Part shown: positions 1 to 9,277 of the stretch, piece after piece | Layout of the letters: each line of letters begins with the position of its first letter | Numbering within the stretch: the first letter of the stretch is position 1 | NCBI GenBank assembly: GCA_004322085.1 | Contig: SCRR01000054.1 | Coordinates: forward strand, 1-54,676 | Direction of reading: 5' to 3' | DNA length: 54,676 bases | DNA from: Burkholderiaceae bacterium | GTDB taxonomy: Bacteria; Pseudomonadota; Gammaproteobacteria; Burkholderiales; Burkholderiaceae_C | The notes under the pieces: generated by a model | Databases searched by the model: none | What the model was told of the DNA's origin: nothing | What the model saw: the letters and a program-made list of their open reading frames with translations, nothing else | Position numbers and translations under genes: made by a program

Positions 1-1203
1 CCCGGGGTGCAGCTGCCGGACGGGGTGCTGGGATCGCCTGCTGCGGGCACCCCCGGCCAGACCGTGGCGGGCATCACCGCCTATCCCGACACGACCCTCG
101 ACCAGATTGCGGCGATCAACGACCAGCAGACCTTGAATGCAGCCCAGGTGGGCCAGGCCGTCGGGCCGGACAGCCCCGAGGCCATCGGGCTGGTGATCTA
201 TGGGGGGAGGAACCCCGAGGGCCAGGCCGTGGACCTCGGTACCTTGCAGCCTGTGAACTTCTCGGCACAGGCGCCAAGCTTCCTGTCGAGGCTGGGAGCC
301 GATATCGAGTCCGGCGTGGAGGCGATCGGGTCGGGTCTCGAAACCACCGGGAAGTATCTGGCCGGTGGCATCGAACTGCTGGGCAGCGGCGCCTACAACG
401 AGGCGGTGCGGATTGCCGGCGGAGCCGCGTCGGTGCCATTCCTGCTGGACTCGACCCAGGCCGCACTGGCCGTGCAGCAAGGATTCCGCGACACGCAGGG
501 ATATACCCCGCAAACTGCCGGCGCCCGGGACATCGAGGCCGCGCTGCAGCCGGTGGGTCAATACTTGGCAAACCGTGTCCTCAATCCACTGCACACCACG
601 TCCGAAGCTTATCTGGGCGACGCGGCGACCACGGTGCTGTTTTCCTCCGTGCAGGCCGGCGCCGAGATCGCCGGTGTCATGGGCGGACTCAGTGCGGCCG
701 GGTCTGCCGTGAAGGGGCTGGTTGCCAACGGAGTGGATGAGGTGGCGGGTGCTGGGAAGCTGGTCATTCCAGGACAGGTCGCCAAGACCTCTGGAGTCGA
801 GCAAGAGAGCATCGTCACCAGCTATCTGCGTGACCAAAGAGGTCAACGAAATGTCGGCGAGCAGGTGTACTTGCGAGCCACCTTCGGAGATGGCACATCG
901 GTGCGCTTCAGGCCGGATGCCCTAGTGCGGTTACCCGACGAAACCTTCCAGATCAACGAAGCCAAACTCAGCTTCACGAAGGATCTGTCAACAAGCGATC
1001 TATTTGGTAATCTCAGCGCGAACCAGAAGATCGCTTTCCCTGGGATCGCCAATGGCAGTGCGACGATTACGTTGGAAAATTCATTAGCGGGGCAGATCTT
1101 TTTCGGCCGCGCCTTTGAAGTCGGCAAGGTCATCAACGTGCGCCCCCAGATCAATATCTTCGTCAACACGCCGGCCGGCCAGTTGTTGCGGCCTTATCCT
1201 TGA
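1..1203 (+). CDS. Polymorphic toxin C-terminal region, 5'-partial
   Basis: The reading frame is open through the left edge, so the GTG at 7 is probably internal and the protein starts outside the window. The visible ~400 residues have a long Ala/Gly-rich, partly hydrophobic stretch (roughly residues 90-250), as seen ahead of toxin tips in contact-dependent or secreted polymorphic toxins. The last ~130 residues are a distinct, less GC-rich domain with a GEQ, then RPDAL, then INEAK spaced like the E...D...ExK core of a PD-(D/E)XK nuclease. From family knowledge such tips are DNases or RNases delivered to competitors; nuclease activity here is inference from these residues only. The next gene follows after 6 nt and is the presumed immunity gene. 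The delivery system (FHA/CdiA, Rhs or other) cannot be told from this fragment. Confidence 0.6.
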   Translation, partial: PGVQLPDGVLGSPAAGTPGQTVAGITAYPDTTLDQIAAINDQQTLNAAQVGQAVGPDSPEAIGLVIYGGRNPEGQAVDLGTLQPVNFSAQAPSFLSRLGADIESGVEAIGSGLETTGKYLAGGIELLGSGAYNEAVRIAGGAASVPFLLDSTQAALAVQQGFRDTQGYTPQTAGARDIEAALQPVGQYLANRVLNPLHTTSEAYLGDAATTVLFSSVQAGAEIAGVMGGLSAAGSAVKGLVANGVDEVAGAGKLVIPGQVAKTSGVEQESIVTSYLRDQRGQRNVGEQVYLRATFGDGTSVRFRPDALVRLPDETFQINEAKLSFTKDLSTSDLFGNLSANQKIAFPGIANGSATITLENSLAGQIFFGRAFEVGKVINVRPQINIFVNTPAGQLLRPYP

Positions 1204-1209
1204 TGGATC

Positions 1210-1881
1210 ATGACTACCACTATTCCTTCATCCAAACTCGAAAAGCTCGTCAACAGAAAGATCCTTGACGATCTCGCACCACTCGGTTTCGTGAAAAGCC
1301 AAACAGGTGGGTCGTTCTGTGATCGAGGCGATGTTTATTTGTTCGTCGGTGGTCTCGTCCAACGTATCGGCGGCAAGAATCGGATCACACCGTTCGGGCA
1401 AATTGGTTTTGCCGCAACCAACCGAATTTATTTCGCGTTTATCGAGCCAGGGAAGCCGCTTCGAAAAGCGACAGGTGAATTTCAAGTCGAATACCGCCAT
1501 TTCGCAGGTGAACGCGACGCCTATATCGGCTGCGAAACCGAGGAGGAACTGCCGCAGGCGCTGGACCACGTGCAGGACTTGATCCTCAACCGCCTGCTGC
1601 CCTGCCTGGAAAAACACACCGATCCGAAGCAGGTGCTGCAGGTATATGTAACACACGACGAACATCAAAAGAACTCGCTTGGGCTGATAGGTGCGTATGA
1701 CTTCAGTTCCGCGCTCAGCGGCCTGATCTTGGCCCGACTCTACGGCCGCGAACACTACGAGCCACTGAAGCGGCGATATAAATTCTTCTTCGAGCCCCTC
1801 CGACCCGAGACCAAAGAAAAGGCTCTCAAGCTGATCGCCTATCTTGACCACGATCCGTTACCAGATTTGCCGGACTCGTAG
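1210..1881 (+). CDS. Putative immunity protein for the upstream toxin
   Basis: This 223-residue protein has no signal peptide or membrane segment, consistent with a cytoplasmic immunity protein. ATG 1210 lies 6 nt after the toxin stop, so translation is probably coupled; there is no strong Shine-Dalgarno of its own. Its length and the arrangement (helical N-terminus, a beta-rich middle around residues 30-100 with YLFVGG and RIYFAF, and a charged helical C-terminus) resemble DUF4304-like proteins often found beside toxin tips, but this resemblance is a weak recollection. GC content is lower than in the backbone, as is common for toxin tip/immunity cassettes. Function is inferred mainly from position. 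Confidence 0.55.
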   Translation: MTTTIPSSKLEKLVNRKILDDLAPLGFVKSQTGGSFCDRGDVYLFVGGLVQRIGGKNRITPFGQIGFAATNRIYFAFIEPGKPLRKATGEFQVEYRHFAGERDAYIGCETEEELPQALDHVQDLILNRLLPCLEKHTDPKQVLQVYVTHDEHQKNSLGLIGAYDFSSALSGLILARLYGREHYEPLKRRYKFFFEPLRPETKEKALKLIAYLDHDPLPDLPDS

Positions 1882-2018
1882 ACACGACGAGTGATCTTAT
1901 CCGGAGGAGTCGATAGGATCAGACTCAGTTGATCGGGACTGTTTATTCCGACACTCCGCGTGGGCTATGCACTGCTCGGTTCCACATTCGTTTGTCGATA
2001 CATGAGAGGGGGAGTTAG

Positions 2019-2837
2019 ATGAAGTCACTGGGGATTGCGACATCTTTGCTCTGCTCGTCGTTTTTGCTTGCGGCGTGCGCATCATTGCCTCCATTTGCGG
2101 CTGCGCCTTCAACTCCGGCGGGAGGATATACGGTTGGGGGCTCGCCTTCGTTCTTCCCCGCTCCCGACAGCCTTCATCACTTCATTGATGACCGGAAGGA
2201 GGTCTTGTATTTCCAGAATTACGGGGGAGGTGGTGTGGCTCTCGGTGTGCTTCTGGGGCCGATCGGCGTTTTGGCGAATATGTCCATGATCAAGAGCGTG
2301 ACCGAGGATGATGCCAAGCAGCTGCATGGCATGATCCCGATCGACACGGTGAAGGTGTTCCAGAAATACGTGCCCCAGGATCAATATCTATCGTCGTCAC
2401 GCGATGTCAATGGCGAGGGCCTCCTCTCGCCCTATCTGCTGGTCGAGAAAATCGACGATGAACACTTCCGCTGCTCCGCGCTCTTGATTGTCGACCTGAA
2501 TCCGGCAGGAACAAAGTGGACCCGCCAGTACATGTATGAACTGCAGGACGTCTATACGAAATATCAGTTGACGAGCGGCTTGTCCGATTCACAGCTTGCC
2601 TCGCTCACGGCGGACCTGGGCGGAGGGCTCCAGTGGGCCATGGCAACATATCTGCTCGATGCCAAGGGAAGCTTTTCACCTCGCGAGAAGGAGACGATCA
2701 AATCGGATTTCCTGACGCCGAGGAACCAGATCCCCATGACCGGTTACGGTTACGACGCGGGCCCCAATCGAATCGGATTTGCCACGGCAGCGGCCGTTTA
2801 CTCCTTGTCACCGGATGGGGTGACCATCACGAAGTAG
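2019..2837 (+). CDS. Predicted lipoprotein, function unknown
   Basis: The 272-residue product starts with a classic lipoprotein signal peptide: positive MKSLG, hydrophobic core, then the lipobox LAAC with Cys at about residue 19, so it is probably exported and lipidated. A GAGGGGGA purine run lies just upstream of ATG 2019. The mature part has a short glycine-rich hydrophobic stretch (GGGGVALGVLLGP, about residues 73-85) that could touch a membrane; the rest is mixed alpha/beta. I do not recognise the family. It may be an accessory of the preceding secretion/toxin locus or an independent cassette. Confidence 0.6.
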   Translation: MKSLGIATSLLCSSFLLAACASLPPFAAAPSTPAGGYTVGGSPSFFPAPDSLHHFIDDRKEVLYFQNYGGGGVALGVLLGPIGVLANMSMIKSVTEDDAKQLHGMIPIDTVKVFQKYVPQDQYLSSSRDVNGEGLLSPYLLVEKIDDEHFRCSALLIVDLNPAGTKWTRQYMYELQDVYTKYQLTSGLSDSQLASLTADLGGGLQWAMATYLLDAKGSFSPREKETIKSDFLTPRNQIPMTGYGYDAGPNRIGFATAAAVYSLSPDGVTITK

Positions 2838-3384
2838 GACATCCCCAGTCGCCAGGAATGAACCCCCAATTACTGTGACATCTTACCCATTGCGTCAATT
2901 ACGGCACCCCCCTCCCCATCCTGACGCTTCACGGTGCCCCCTTCGCGTAAAGTTCTCTCCATGCTCGAACGCCCTCGCAGCAGGGTCCCGAAGTCCGCGC
3001 GTCGTGCTATTTCCGTTAAGAGTTATGCCAACTACGAGAGGACTTTGGTAGCAAGCCGTCAAAAGCATAGGGTGTCGCGAACAGAAGGCTAACAATTCAA
3101 TCAAGACGAAAGCTCTTTGTGCGTCAGCTTAACTCATGCGGTCAGCGACCGCTTCCACTAGTAACCCACATTCGCTTCAGGTCTAATTCAGCCTTTGGCT
3201 ACAATCGACCAGGAGTCGACTCTCAATAGGAGCACCTCCAACCAATGACATCCAGCATCCTTGCTACTCTCAATCTGCTGGCCCATCCTGCGGGTCGTTT
3301 AATCGCTCGCATAGGATCATAATCAAGCTAGGCTTTGAACGGCTTTCCCCAACTTGCGAAGCGATGAAATATTTGGTTGATTGA
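2838..3384. other. 547-nt intergenic region without a confident gene
   Basis: No convincing gene was seen. It contains the attC-like segment described separately, a C-rich stretch near 2908-2945, and two very short reading frames: ATG 3245 (25 codons, Leu/Ala-rich, AGGAG about 12 nt upstream) and ATG 3364 (6 codons), whose TGA directly abuts the ATG of the next gene. Neither can be supported as a real peptide from sequence alone. Confidence 0.4.
3087..3146 (+). repeat. Possible degenerate integron attC site
   Basis: The left half, GGCTAACAATTCAATCAAG, closely matches the left side of common attC sites. About 30 nt later GTCAGCTTAACTCATGCGGT matches the right side of such sites. The terminal core boxes (RYYYAAC and GTTRRRY) are imperfect, so the site may be dead. 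Total length of 60 nt is at the short end for attC. No intI gene is visible in the window. Confidence 0.35.
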
Positions 3385-6300
3385 ATGGATGATCAGAGCC
3401 AGAAGCGAGTTTCAAGTCCGATCTCCACAGGCGGTGAGGGCTTGTTCTTTGAGCAGCACGTCGCCGCGTATTGGCTGGCCCAGCTCCTCGTCCGAAGCAT
3501 CCCGCCGATCCTGACTGACAGAGGCGTCACCGAAGTCCATTTTCAGACCGAGCATCTCGGCTTCAATACCGACGATTTTCTCATTGTCTGCGCGCGTGCA
3601 GGCGCACCGGCCGCACGGCTCGTCGGCCAGGTGAAGCGTAGCTTCACCATCAGTGCCGCCGACGAGGAATGCAAGAAGGCGATTGGTGACTTCTGGAGAG
3701 ACTTCAAGAAGGCTGACCCGTTCAATCTTGAGCACGATCGCTTCGTCCTCGTCACTCTGCACGGCACGAATACACTTCTCGAAAATTTCGTCAGCCTGCT
3801 CGACTGCGCGCGGGCCGCGGTCGACGGAGAAGAATTTCAACGGCGCCTGTCTCTCGACGGTTTCATCTCGAAGAAGTCCATTCAGCAGTGCAACGGGCTC
3901 TGCCACATCGTCAGCGCACTGGAAGGCACGCCCGTCGTCGCCAAAGACCTGTGGCCCTTCCTGCGCGTCCTGCACGTCCTGAACCTCGACCTACACACAT
4001 CCACCCACCAGACCGAGGCGCATATCAAGACGCTGCTTGCCCTCAAGTCTACCGATCCAGATCCCGTTACCAGCGCGACGTCTGCGTGGGACGCTCTCTT
4101 GGCCTTTGCTAGCGAGGCCGGACCGGCCGCGCGGAGCCTTAAACGTACCGACCTTCCAGCCGGTCTCGTCCAGGTGTACGACGAGGTGGGCGCGAACGAG
4201 CAGCGCGTACTGACGGCACTGAAGAACCACACGGAATTCGTTCTGCGGAAGATCCGCACGACAATCGGACCGGCCTTTCACCTGCATCGCGCCGGCATCG
4301 TCCAGAACGTGCTTGCGGCCATTGAAACCAAGCAGGCCGTCCTGATAACAGGACCAGCCGGCAGCGGCAAATCCGTCATCGGCAAGGAAGCGGTAGCCCT
4401 TCTCGCCCGTGAATTCTTCGCTTTCGGGTTCAGGGTCGAGGAATTCGCCGTCGCCCACATCGACGAAACACTCCACAACAGCCAGATTCCGGCGCGCGCC
4501 ACAGAACTTCAGGCCATCCTCGGCGCACAGGGCCGAAAGGTGCTCGTGATCGAGAGCGTCGAACGCCTGCTTGAGAAGCCGACGCGAGACGCGTTCAGCG
4601 ACCTCATGACGCTCGCCCAGGGCGACGATGGCCTCGGTATCCTCATGACCTGCCGCGATTATTCCGTGGAGCAGGTCCAGGCCAGCTTTCTCCAGTCGGC
4701 AGGGATTGATTACGCGGTCATCGAAGTTCCGCCGCTTGACGACACTGAGTTGCAGGAGATCCAGGCCGCCTTTCCGTCGCTCGCAAAGCCACTCGCCAAA
4801 CCCGCCCTTCGCCAGATCCTGCGCAACCCGTACTTCATCGACAAGGCATTGCAGATTCCGTGGGATTCGGGACGTCCGCTTCCGGAGAACGAGCGCGATT
4901 TCCGCGCCGTCTTCTGGCGGCAGATCGTGCGCGCGGATCAGAATCCGGCCGACGGCATGCCGCGCCAGCGCGAAGTAGCTTTGCAGGAGTTGGCGGTGCG
5001 CAGGGCGCGTGCCCTGTCGGATTACGTGCCAGCTACGGGACTCAGTGCCGCAGCCATCGCCCTCCTCAAACAGGACTCCCTCGTTGTTTCGCCCGACACC
5101 AATGATTTGCTCGTGGCGACGGCGCATGACGTCCTCGAGGACTGGGCCATCCTGCAATGGATCGAGGAACAGCACCTCACAGATGAGACGGCGTTCAAGG
5201 CATTGTCGTCAGCGATAGGGCCGCATCCTGCAGTGCGCCGCTCGTACAGGAAGTGGGTTGCCGAACTGGTCGACCGCGACGCACCGGCTGCGGACCGGCT
5301 GTTCAGCGCGGCCATCGCACAAGCCGACGTGTCCGCTCAGTTTCGCGACGACACCTTGGTCTCGCTGCTCAAGGCGCCGTCGGCGTCAGAATTTCTGACG
5401 CGGCACGAGGCAGAGCTGCTCGCCAACAACCGCGCGATCCTCAAGCGGGTCATCCACCTCCTGCGCGTCGCCTGTGTGACGTCGCCAGCGTGGCTTGCCG
5501 ACGTGCGCGGCCTTAGCTCAATCCTGAGCGTGCCGGAAGGCGCGGTCTGGTCAACCGTTGTGAGACTGGCGCATCGCAATATAGGCAATTTCGGGCCGGA
5601 AGACGCACCGTTGCTTCTCGCATTAATCGAGGATGCCGTGCGCGGCGTCAGCTGGTGGGCACCTGACATCGACGGGGCCGAACATGTTGCCGGCATTGCC
5701 CATTGGCTCCTCCCGCGCTTTGACCACTACAGGAGAGGAGACACGCGCAAACGCATCCTGAAGGTGATTGCCAAGATCCCGAAGGCCGACCCCGCGCGCT
5801 TCGAAGCCGTCCTGCGCGGGCAGAGCAAGGAAGGGCGCAGTCGCGATCCCGTCGCTGAGGAATTCCGCGGTATCCTGCTCGCGGGCTTTGACGGCGCACC
5901 CGCCGCGCGTGACCTACCGGACCTCTTGATCTCCGTTACATTGGATACCTTCCTCGCCACAGAGGAATATCTACGCGCGAAACCCTATGGCCGCTCATCC
6001 ATCGACGTTGACCTTTACTTCGGCATCAAGGAACACCTGGGCCATGGTTTCTTCCCTGCCAGTGCCTTCCGAGGGCCGTGGATCAACTTGCTCACACACC
6101 ATCCGAGAAAGGGCTTCGACTTCCTGATTCAGATCTTTAACCACTGTACTGGGTGGTACGCGCATCCGCGTCTTCCCGACCCCCTCGAACCAGCCTGGGA
6201 AGTTGAGCTCACGTTTGCCAACGGAACCACTCGGAAGCAATGGGTGAACCCGCGTCTCTGGGGCCTCTATCGCGGGATGAGCGTCGGGCCTTATTTACTC

Positions 6301-8466
6301 AAGTCGCTGCTGATGGCCTTCGAGAAGTGGTTGCTCGACTACGCCGAATCCCATCCGGAGGGGCTAGACACGGTACTGCTCGAAATTCTCCAGCGCAGCG
6401 ATTCCGCCGCGCTTGCAGCCGTCGTCGCAAGCGTGGCGACCGCCCACCCTCACCAGTCAGGCGAGGCCCTTCTAGTGCTGCTGTCGGCGCAGGACTACAT
6501 CGAGATCGATCGCAGCCGCATGGCCAGCGAGCACCAGACTGAGAGCCTCACGGGATTGTTCCCGATCCCCCGCGCCGAAAACAAAATCTACGAAGAGGAG
6601 CGGAAGAAGTCGAACGCACTGCCGCACCGCAAGCACGACCTTGAGGTGGCCATCACAAACCTGCAACTAGGCCCTTTGGCCCCTCGGGTTCACGCCATTA
6701 TCGACAGCTACATTGCGGCACTGCCCGAGCCGGACAAACGCAACGAGCACGACCTTACATGGCAGCTCGCCCTTCACCGGATGGACTTCCGCCAGTACGA
6801 CGTGGCCCCCGACCAGCCCGCAGCGGGCGAATCACCGGCAGCAGACGGCGAGGGCCCTCCGAAGAATTACATCCGCCTCGAACCCAAGCCTCCGGCTCCG
6901 GAAGTTCAGCAACTCATTGACGAGAGCACGAAAAGGATGGGCGAGATGAATGCCCGTCTGGATGTTTACATGTGGGGCCTCCAGATCTTCCAGCACGAGG
7001 CCGGGTCTGCGGACCCTGCGCGGTGGCGGGAGAAGCTGGCAAGTGCCAAGGGCATGGACCGCACCGCGGATCATCCCGACAACAGCCGCAACGCTCCGGG
7101 ATTTGTGGCTGCTGTCTGCGTCCGCGATCACTGGGATGAGCTGTTGCCGGAAGAGAAGGAGTGGTGCATCGACGTCATCTGCTCCGAGATCTCCAGACAC
7201 GCGGACGAGTGGGGTACCATCGACCGCATGCAGCGGTTTTCGATGCTGGCTGATCGCCCCTGTGCCTTCGTCGTGCCGCTGCTGCTCTCCAAGCCCCTGA
7301 CGGAAGCCCAGACTAAGCGCGTGCGCCAGGTCTTTATTGCCGCGCTAACCCATCCGATCGACGAGGTCCGTTGGTACGCCATCTGGGGAATGAAAGACAA
7401 GGTATGGGCCGCGCACCCCGCTCTTGCCCTGCGCGCCGTCAATACCATCGCAACCGAGGCCGCTCTTGCCGACCGCGATTGGAACGCCGAGGAGAAGAAG
7501 CGTTACGACAAGCGGCGCACGCCGGACAGGATCTCCGCTGCCGCGGCTGCAGACGTTCGCGGGCGGTTCTGGACCGAAGGAGAAATCGCCGAAGATGCGC
7601 ACGTCAGATTCGACATCACCGAGGTATTCGGCGCCGAGGCGCATGCGAAGGTCCTCGCGATCCTAGGCCAGGTTCCCAACGAGCCTCTAGCCGTGGCCGC
7701 ACACCGGCGCGCTAGCGAAGACCTCGTGGAGTGCTGGAACCGTGAGTACGATCGTTCTTCCGACCGGCGCGACAGGAATTTTGAAAGGGAGCAGGCCATA
7801 TCCGACCGCATTCAGCAATTTGTAATGCGTGCGTCCGATGCCGATTCCGAACATGTCCTTCAGCCTATCCTTGAGGCCGTTGACCGGCATCCGCGCGAGG
7901 TACACAACGTCATCCAGGGGTTCACAAGCAGAGAGGACAGCAACCCCAATACGCCGCATTATTGGTTCCTATGGAACCTGTTTGCAGAACGGGTCAAGCG
8001 CGCCAAGTGGCTCGCGCATCTGGACGGGGAACATCCGCACGGCAGTGAGGCGCTCTCGACGATCTTCCTGACCTCGTGGTGGAAGGACGACGTCCGTCAC
8101 TGGCAAAGCCTTGAAGGCTACGCCCACAACGTCGATGCGCTCTTCGATGCGTTGCCGCCTGTCTGGATCGTGCTGGACAGCTACGTCCGCTTCCTTTACC
8201 ACATCGGCGAGCGTTCCATGCCCGCAGCGTTCGTGCGCATCGCGAACGCGCTCAGGCGAGAAAACCCCGCCGACATGCTGCGCGAGTCCAACACCGTTTT
8301 TATGCTCGAAATTCTTCTCCAACGGCATGTCTACGCGCGGCCGCTGGAACTCAAGCGCGATCCGGCCCTACGCGAGGCGATCCTGTATGTGCTCGATGTT
8401 CTTGTCGAGAGCGGTTCTTCCGCCGCGTTCAGGATGCGGGACGATTTCGTAACGCCGGCTGCCTGA
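3385..8466 (+). CDS. Giant nuclease-NTPase protein, Avs/STAND-like antiviral candidate
   Basis: The product has 1693 residues. Residues ~10-200 look like a restriction-endonuclease-fold domain: GGEGLFFEQ (Glu), FNTDDFLIV (Asp-Asp) and GQVKR (Q-x-K), the pattern seen in DUF4297/Mrr-like effector domains. At ~residue 320 is a Walker A (GPAGSGKS), at ~385 a Walker B-like VLVIESVERLL, then GILMTCRDY as sensor/arginine strand. HDVLEDWA at ~575 matches the winged-helix end of STAND-type NTPases. The remaining ~1100 residues are helical and probably form a sensor. By architecture it resembles single-protein antiviral STANDs that sense a phage protein, oligomerise and cleave DNA; this role is inferred. 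An in-frame TGA directly precedes ATG 3385, so translation cannot begin further upstream in this frame. There are no partner genes and no obvious RBS. Confidence 0.75.
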   Translation: MDDQSQKRVSSPISTGGEGLFFEQHVAAYWLAQLLVRSIPPILTDRGVTEVHFQTEHLGFNTDDFLIVCARAGAPAARLVGQVKRSFTISAADEECKKAIGDFWRDFKKADPFNLEHDRFVLVTLHGTNTLLENFVSLLDCARAAVDGEEFQRRLSLDGFISKKSIQQCNGLCHIVSALEGTPVVAKDLWPFLRVLHVLNLDLHTSTHQTEAHIKTLLALKSTDPDPVTSATSAWDALLAFASEAGPAARSLKRTDLPAGLVQVYDEVGANEQRVLTALKNHTEFVLRKIRTTIGPAFHLHRAGIVQNVLAAIETKQAVLITGPAGSGKSVIGKEAVALLAREFFAFGFRVEEFAVAHIDETLHNSQIPARATELQAILGAQGRKVLVIESVERLLEKPTRDAFSDLMTLAQGDDGLGILMTCRDYSVEQVQASFLQSAGIDYAVIEVPPLDDTELQEIQAAFPSLAKPLAKPALRQILRNPYFIDKALQIPWDSGRPLPENERDFRAVFWRQIVRADQNPADGMPRQREVALQELAVRRARALSDYVPATGLSAAAIALLKQDSLVVSPDTNDLLVATAHDVLEDWAILQWIEEQHLTDETAFKALSSAIGPHPAVRRSYRKWVAELVDRDAPAADRLFSAAIAQADVSAQFRDDTLVSLLKAPSASEFLTRHEAELLANNRAILKRVIHLLRVACVTSPAWLADVRGLSSILSVPEGAVWSTVVRLAHRNIGNFGPEDAPLLLALIEDAVRGVSWWAPDIDGAEHVAGIAHWLLPRFDHYRRGDTRKRILKVIAKIPKADPARFEAVLRGQSKEGRSRDPVAEEFRGILLAGFDGAPAARDLPDLLISVTLDTFLATEEYLRAKPYGRSSIDVDLYFGIKEHLGHGFFPASAFRGPWINLLTHHPRKGFDFLIQIFNHCTGWYAHPRLPDPLEPAWEVELTFANGTTRKQWVNPRLWGLYRGMSVGPYLLKSLLMAFEKWLLDYAESHPEGLDTVLLEILQRSDSAALAAVVASVATAHPHQSGEALLVLLSAQDYIEIDRSRMASEHQTESLTGLFPIPRAENKIYEEERKKSNALPHRKHDLEVAITNLQLGPLAPRVHAIIDSYIAALPEPDKRNEHDLTWQLALHRMDFRQYDVAPDQPAAGESPAADGEGPPKNYIRLEPKPPAPEVQQLIDESTKRMGEMNARLDVYMWGLQIFQHEAGSADPARWREKLASAKGMDRTADHPDNSRNAPGFVAAVCVRDHWDELLPEEKEWCIDVICSEISRHADEWGTIDRMQRFSMLADRPCAFVVPLLLSKPLTEAQTKRVRQVFIAALTHPIDEVRWYAIWGMKDKVWAAHPALALRAVNTIATEAALADRDWNAEEKKRYDKRRTPDRISAAAAADVRGRFWTEGEIAEDAHVRFDITEVFGAEAHAKVLAILGQVPNEPLAVAAHRRASEDLVECWNREYDRSSDRRDRNFEREQAISDRIQQFVMRASDADSEHVLQPILEAVDRHPREVHNVIQGFTSREDSNPNTPHYWFLWNLFAERVKRAKWLAHLDGEHPHGSEALSTIFLTSWWKDDVRHWQSLEGYAHNVDALFDALPPVWIVLDSYVRFLYHIGERSMPAAFVRIANALRRENPADMLRESNTVFMLEILLQRHVYARPLELKRDPALREAILYVLDVLVESGSSAAFRMRDDFVTPAA

Positions 8467-8580
8467 CGCTCCCCAATCTTTTGCCAACAAACTGGCTGAA
8501 AGACGCGCAGTGGGCTGACTAAACGATGAGCGCCATGCGCTCGGAGCGCTGCATGTAAGCCAGTCACCCAGTGGCCGCTT

Positions 8581-8727
8581 TGGGTCGGAAGCTGTCACCT
8601 GCATCTTCGCACACCCAACCGCTTGTCACGGTCCATGTCGGCGAAGGTGATGGGACTTTAGTAGCTGAGGCCCAGGCGATGCTGGCCGATCTCGAACCCG
8701 TGGATCTACCCGTGATGGTGTCCAAAC
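8581..8727. repeat. Diverged ~150-bp repeat, copy 1
   Basis: By eye this stretch is about 80% identical, in the same orientation, to 12191-12337. The best shared blocks are GGAAGCTGTC, CCCAACCGCTTGTCA and GCTGGCCGATCTCGAACCC. The two copies flank the block with trbI debris, dinJ-yafQ, the CoiA-like gene, the integrase stump and the peptidase. It codes for nothing convincing; it may be the end of an insertion sequence. Confidence 0.7.
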
Positions 8728-8819
8728 GCAGCGATCCCCAATTCCTACGCGGAAACCTGCTCTTTGAGTAGAGTTCTACATATGATCTGGGCACCACCCT
8801 CCACTATCGTGGGGCTTGG

Positions 8820-9047
8820 TCCTCAGCGACGCTCCCATCCCCCGCAAGCTGCGATCTCCCGCCATGAGCCCCTCCAGCATGAGCGGAATCAGCGTCCGGC
8901 ATCGACCGCCTCACCGCAGGTTTGCGCATGCGGTGCCGCGTAGCGGTCAAGGTCGGCCTGGAGCCGAGCTGGACGCGCAAAGGCCAGTTTGATGGTCTGT
9001 GTGTTGGACAGCGGCCCCAGCCGCAGCTTCTTCGGGGGTGCGCTCAT
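8820..9047 (-). pseudogene. DUF2274 gene remnant, frameshifted (trb-associated)
   Basis: From ATG 9047 (overlapping the trbI stop as ATGA) the frame encodes LRLGPLSNTQTIKLAF and continues to a stop at 8889. A one-base shift near 8895 restores TLIPLMLEGLMAGDRS, the expected C-terminal part. From family knowledge DUF2274 proteins are ~75 residues and follow trbI in Tn4371-type ICEs. The gene is therefore probably inactivated by a single-base change. Confidence 0.6.
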
Positions 9048-9170
9048 GGCGTCAGCTCTCGCTGGATGAAATGTGGCGGGTACGTCCGCAGCACCAGATC
9101 CTTGTTGACCATCACGTTCGCCGGGAACCCCGGTCTCACCGTCAGCGGCGGCTGGATGCTCAGATCAAAG
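9044..9170 (-). pseudogene. trbI: trbI C-terminal fragment (VirB10-like conjugation protein)
   Basis: The last ~40 codons read PPLTVRPGFPANVMVNKDLVLR, shown here as one motif run of the TrbI/VirB10 C-terminus: the LTVRPG...V.VNKDLVL pattern is characteristic. The rest of the ~400-residue protein is absent; upstream sequence to about 9245 stays open but is not recognisable. It is a stump of a conjugation operon, consistent with a rearranged ICE. Confidence 0.6.
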
Positions 9171-9277
9171 TGCCAGCCACCTTTTCGCCATGTGGGGGCG
9201 TCGGGCGAGTTGCCGATCTCGTACGGCTGTAGTCTAATTGTGACTACATTAGATAGTTGTCGTATGGAAGGATTGTC

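Noticed and set aside
3991-5175. 394-codon open frame on the - strand
   Set aside because: Shadow of the giant NTPase gene; codon-position GC bias in this GC-rich genome explains it.
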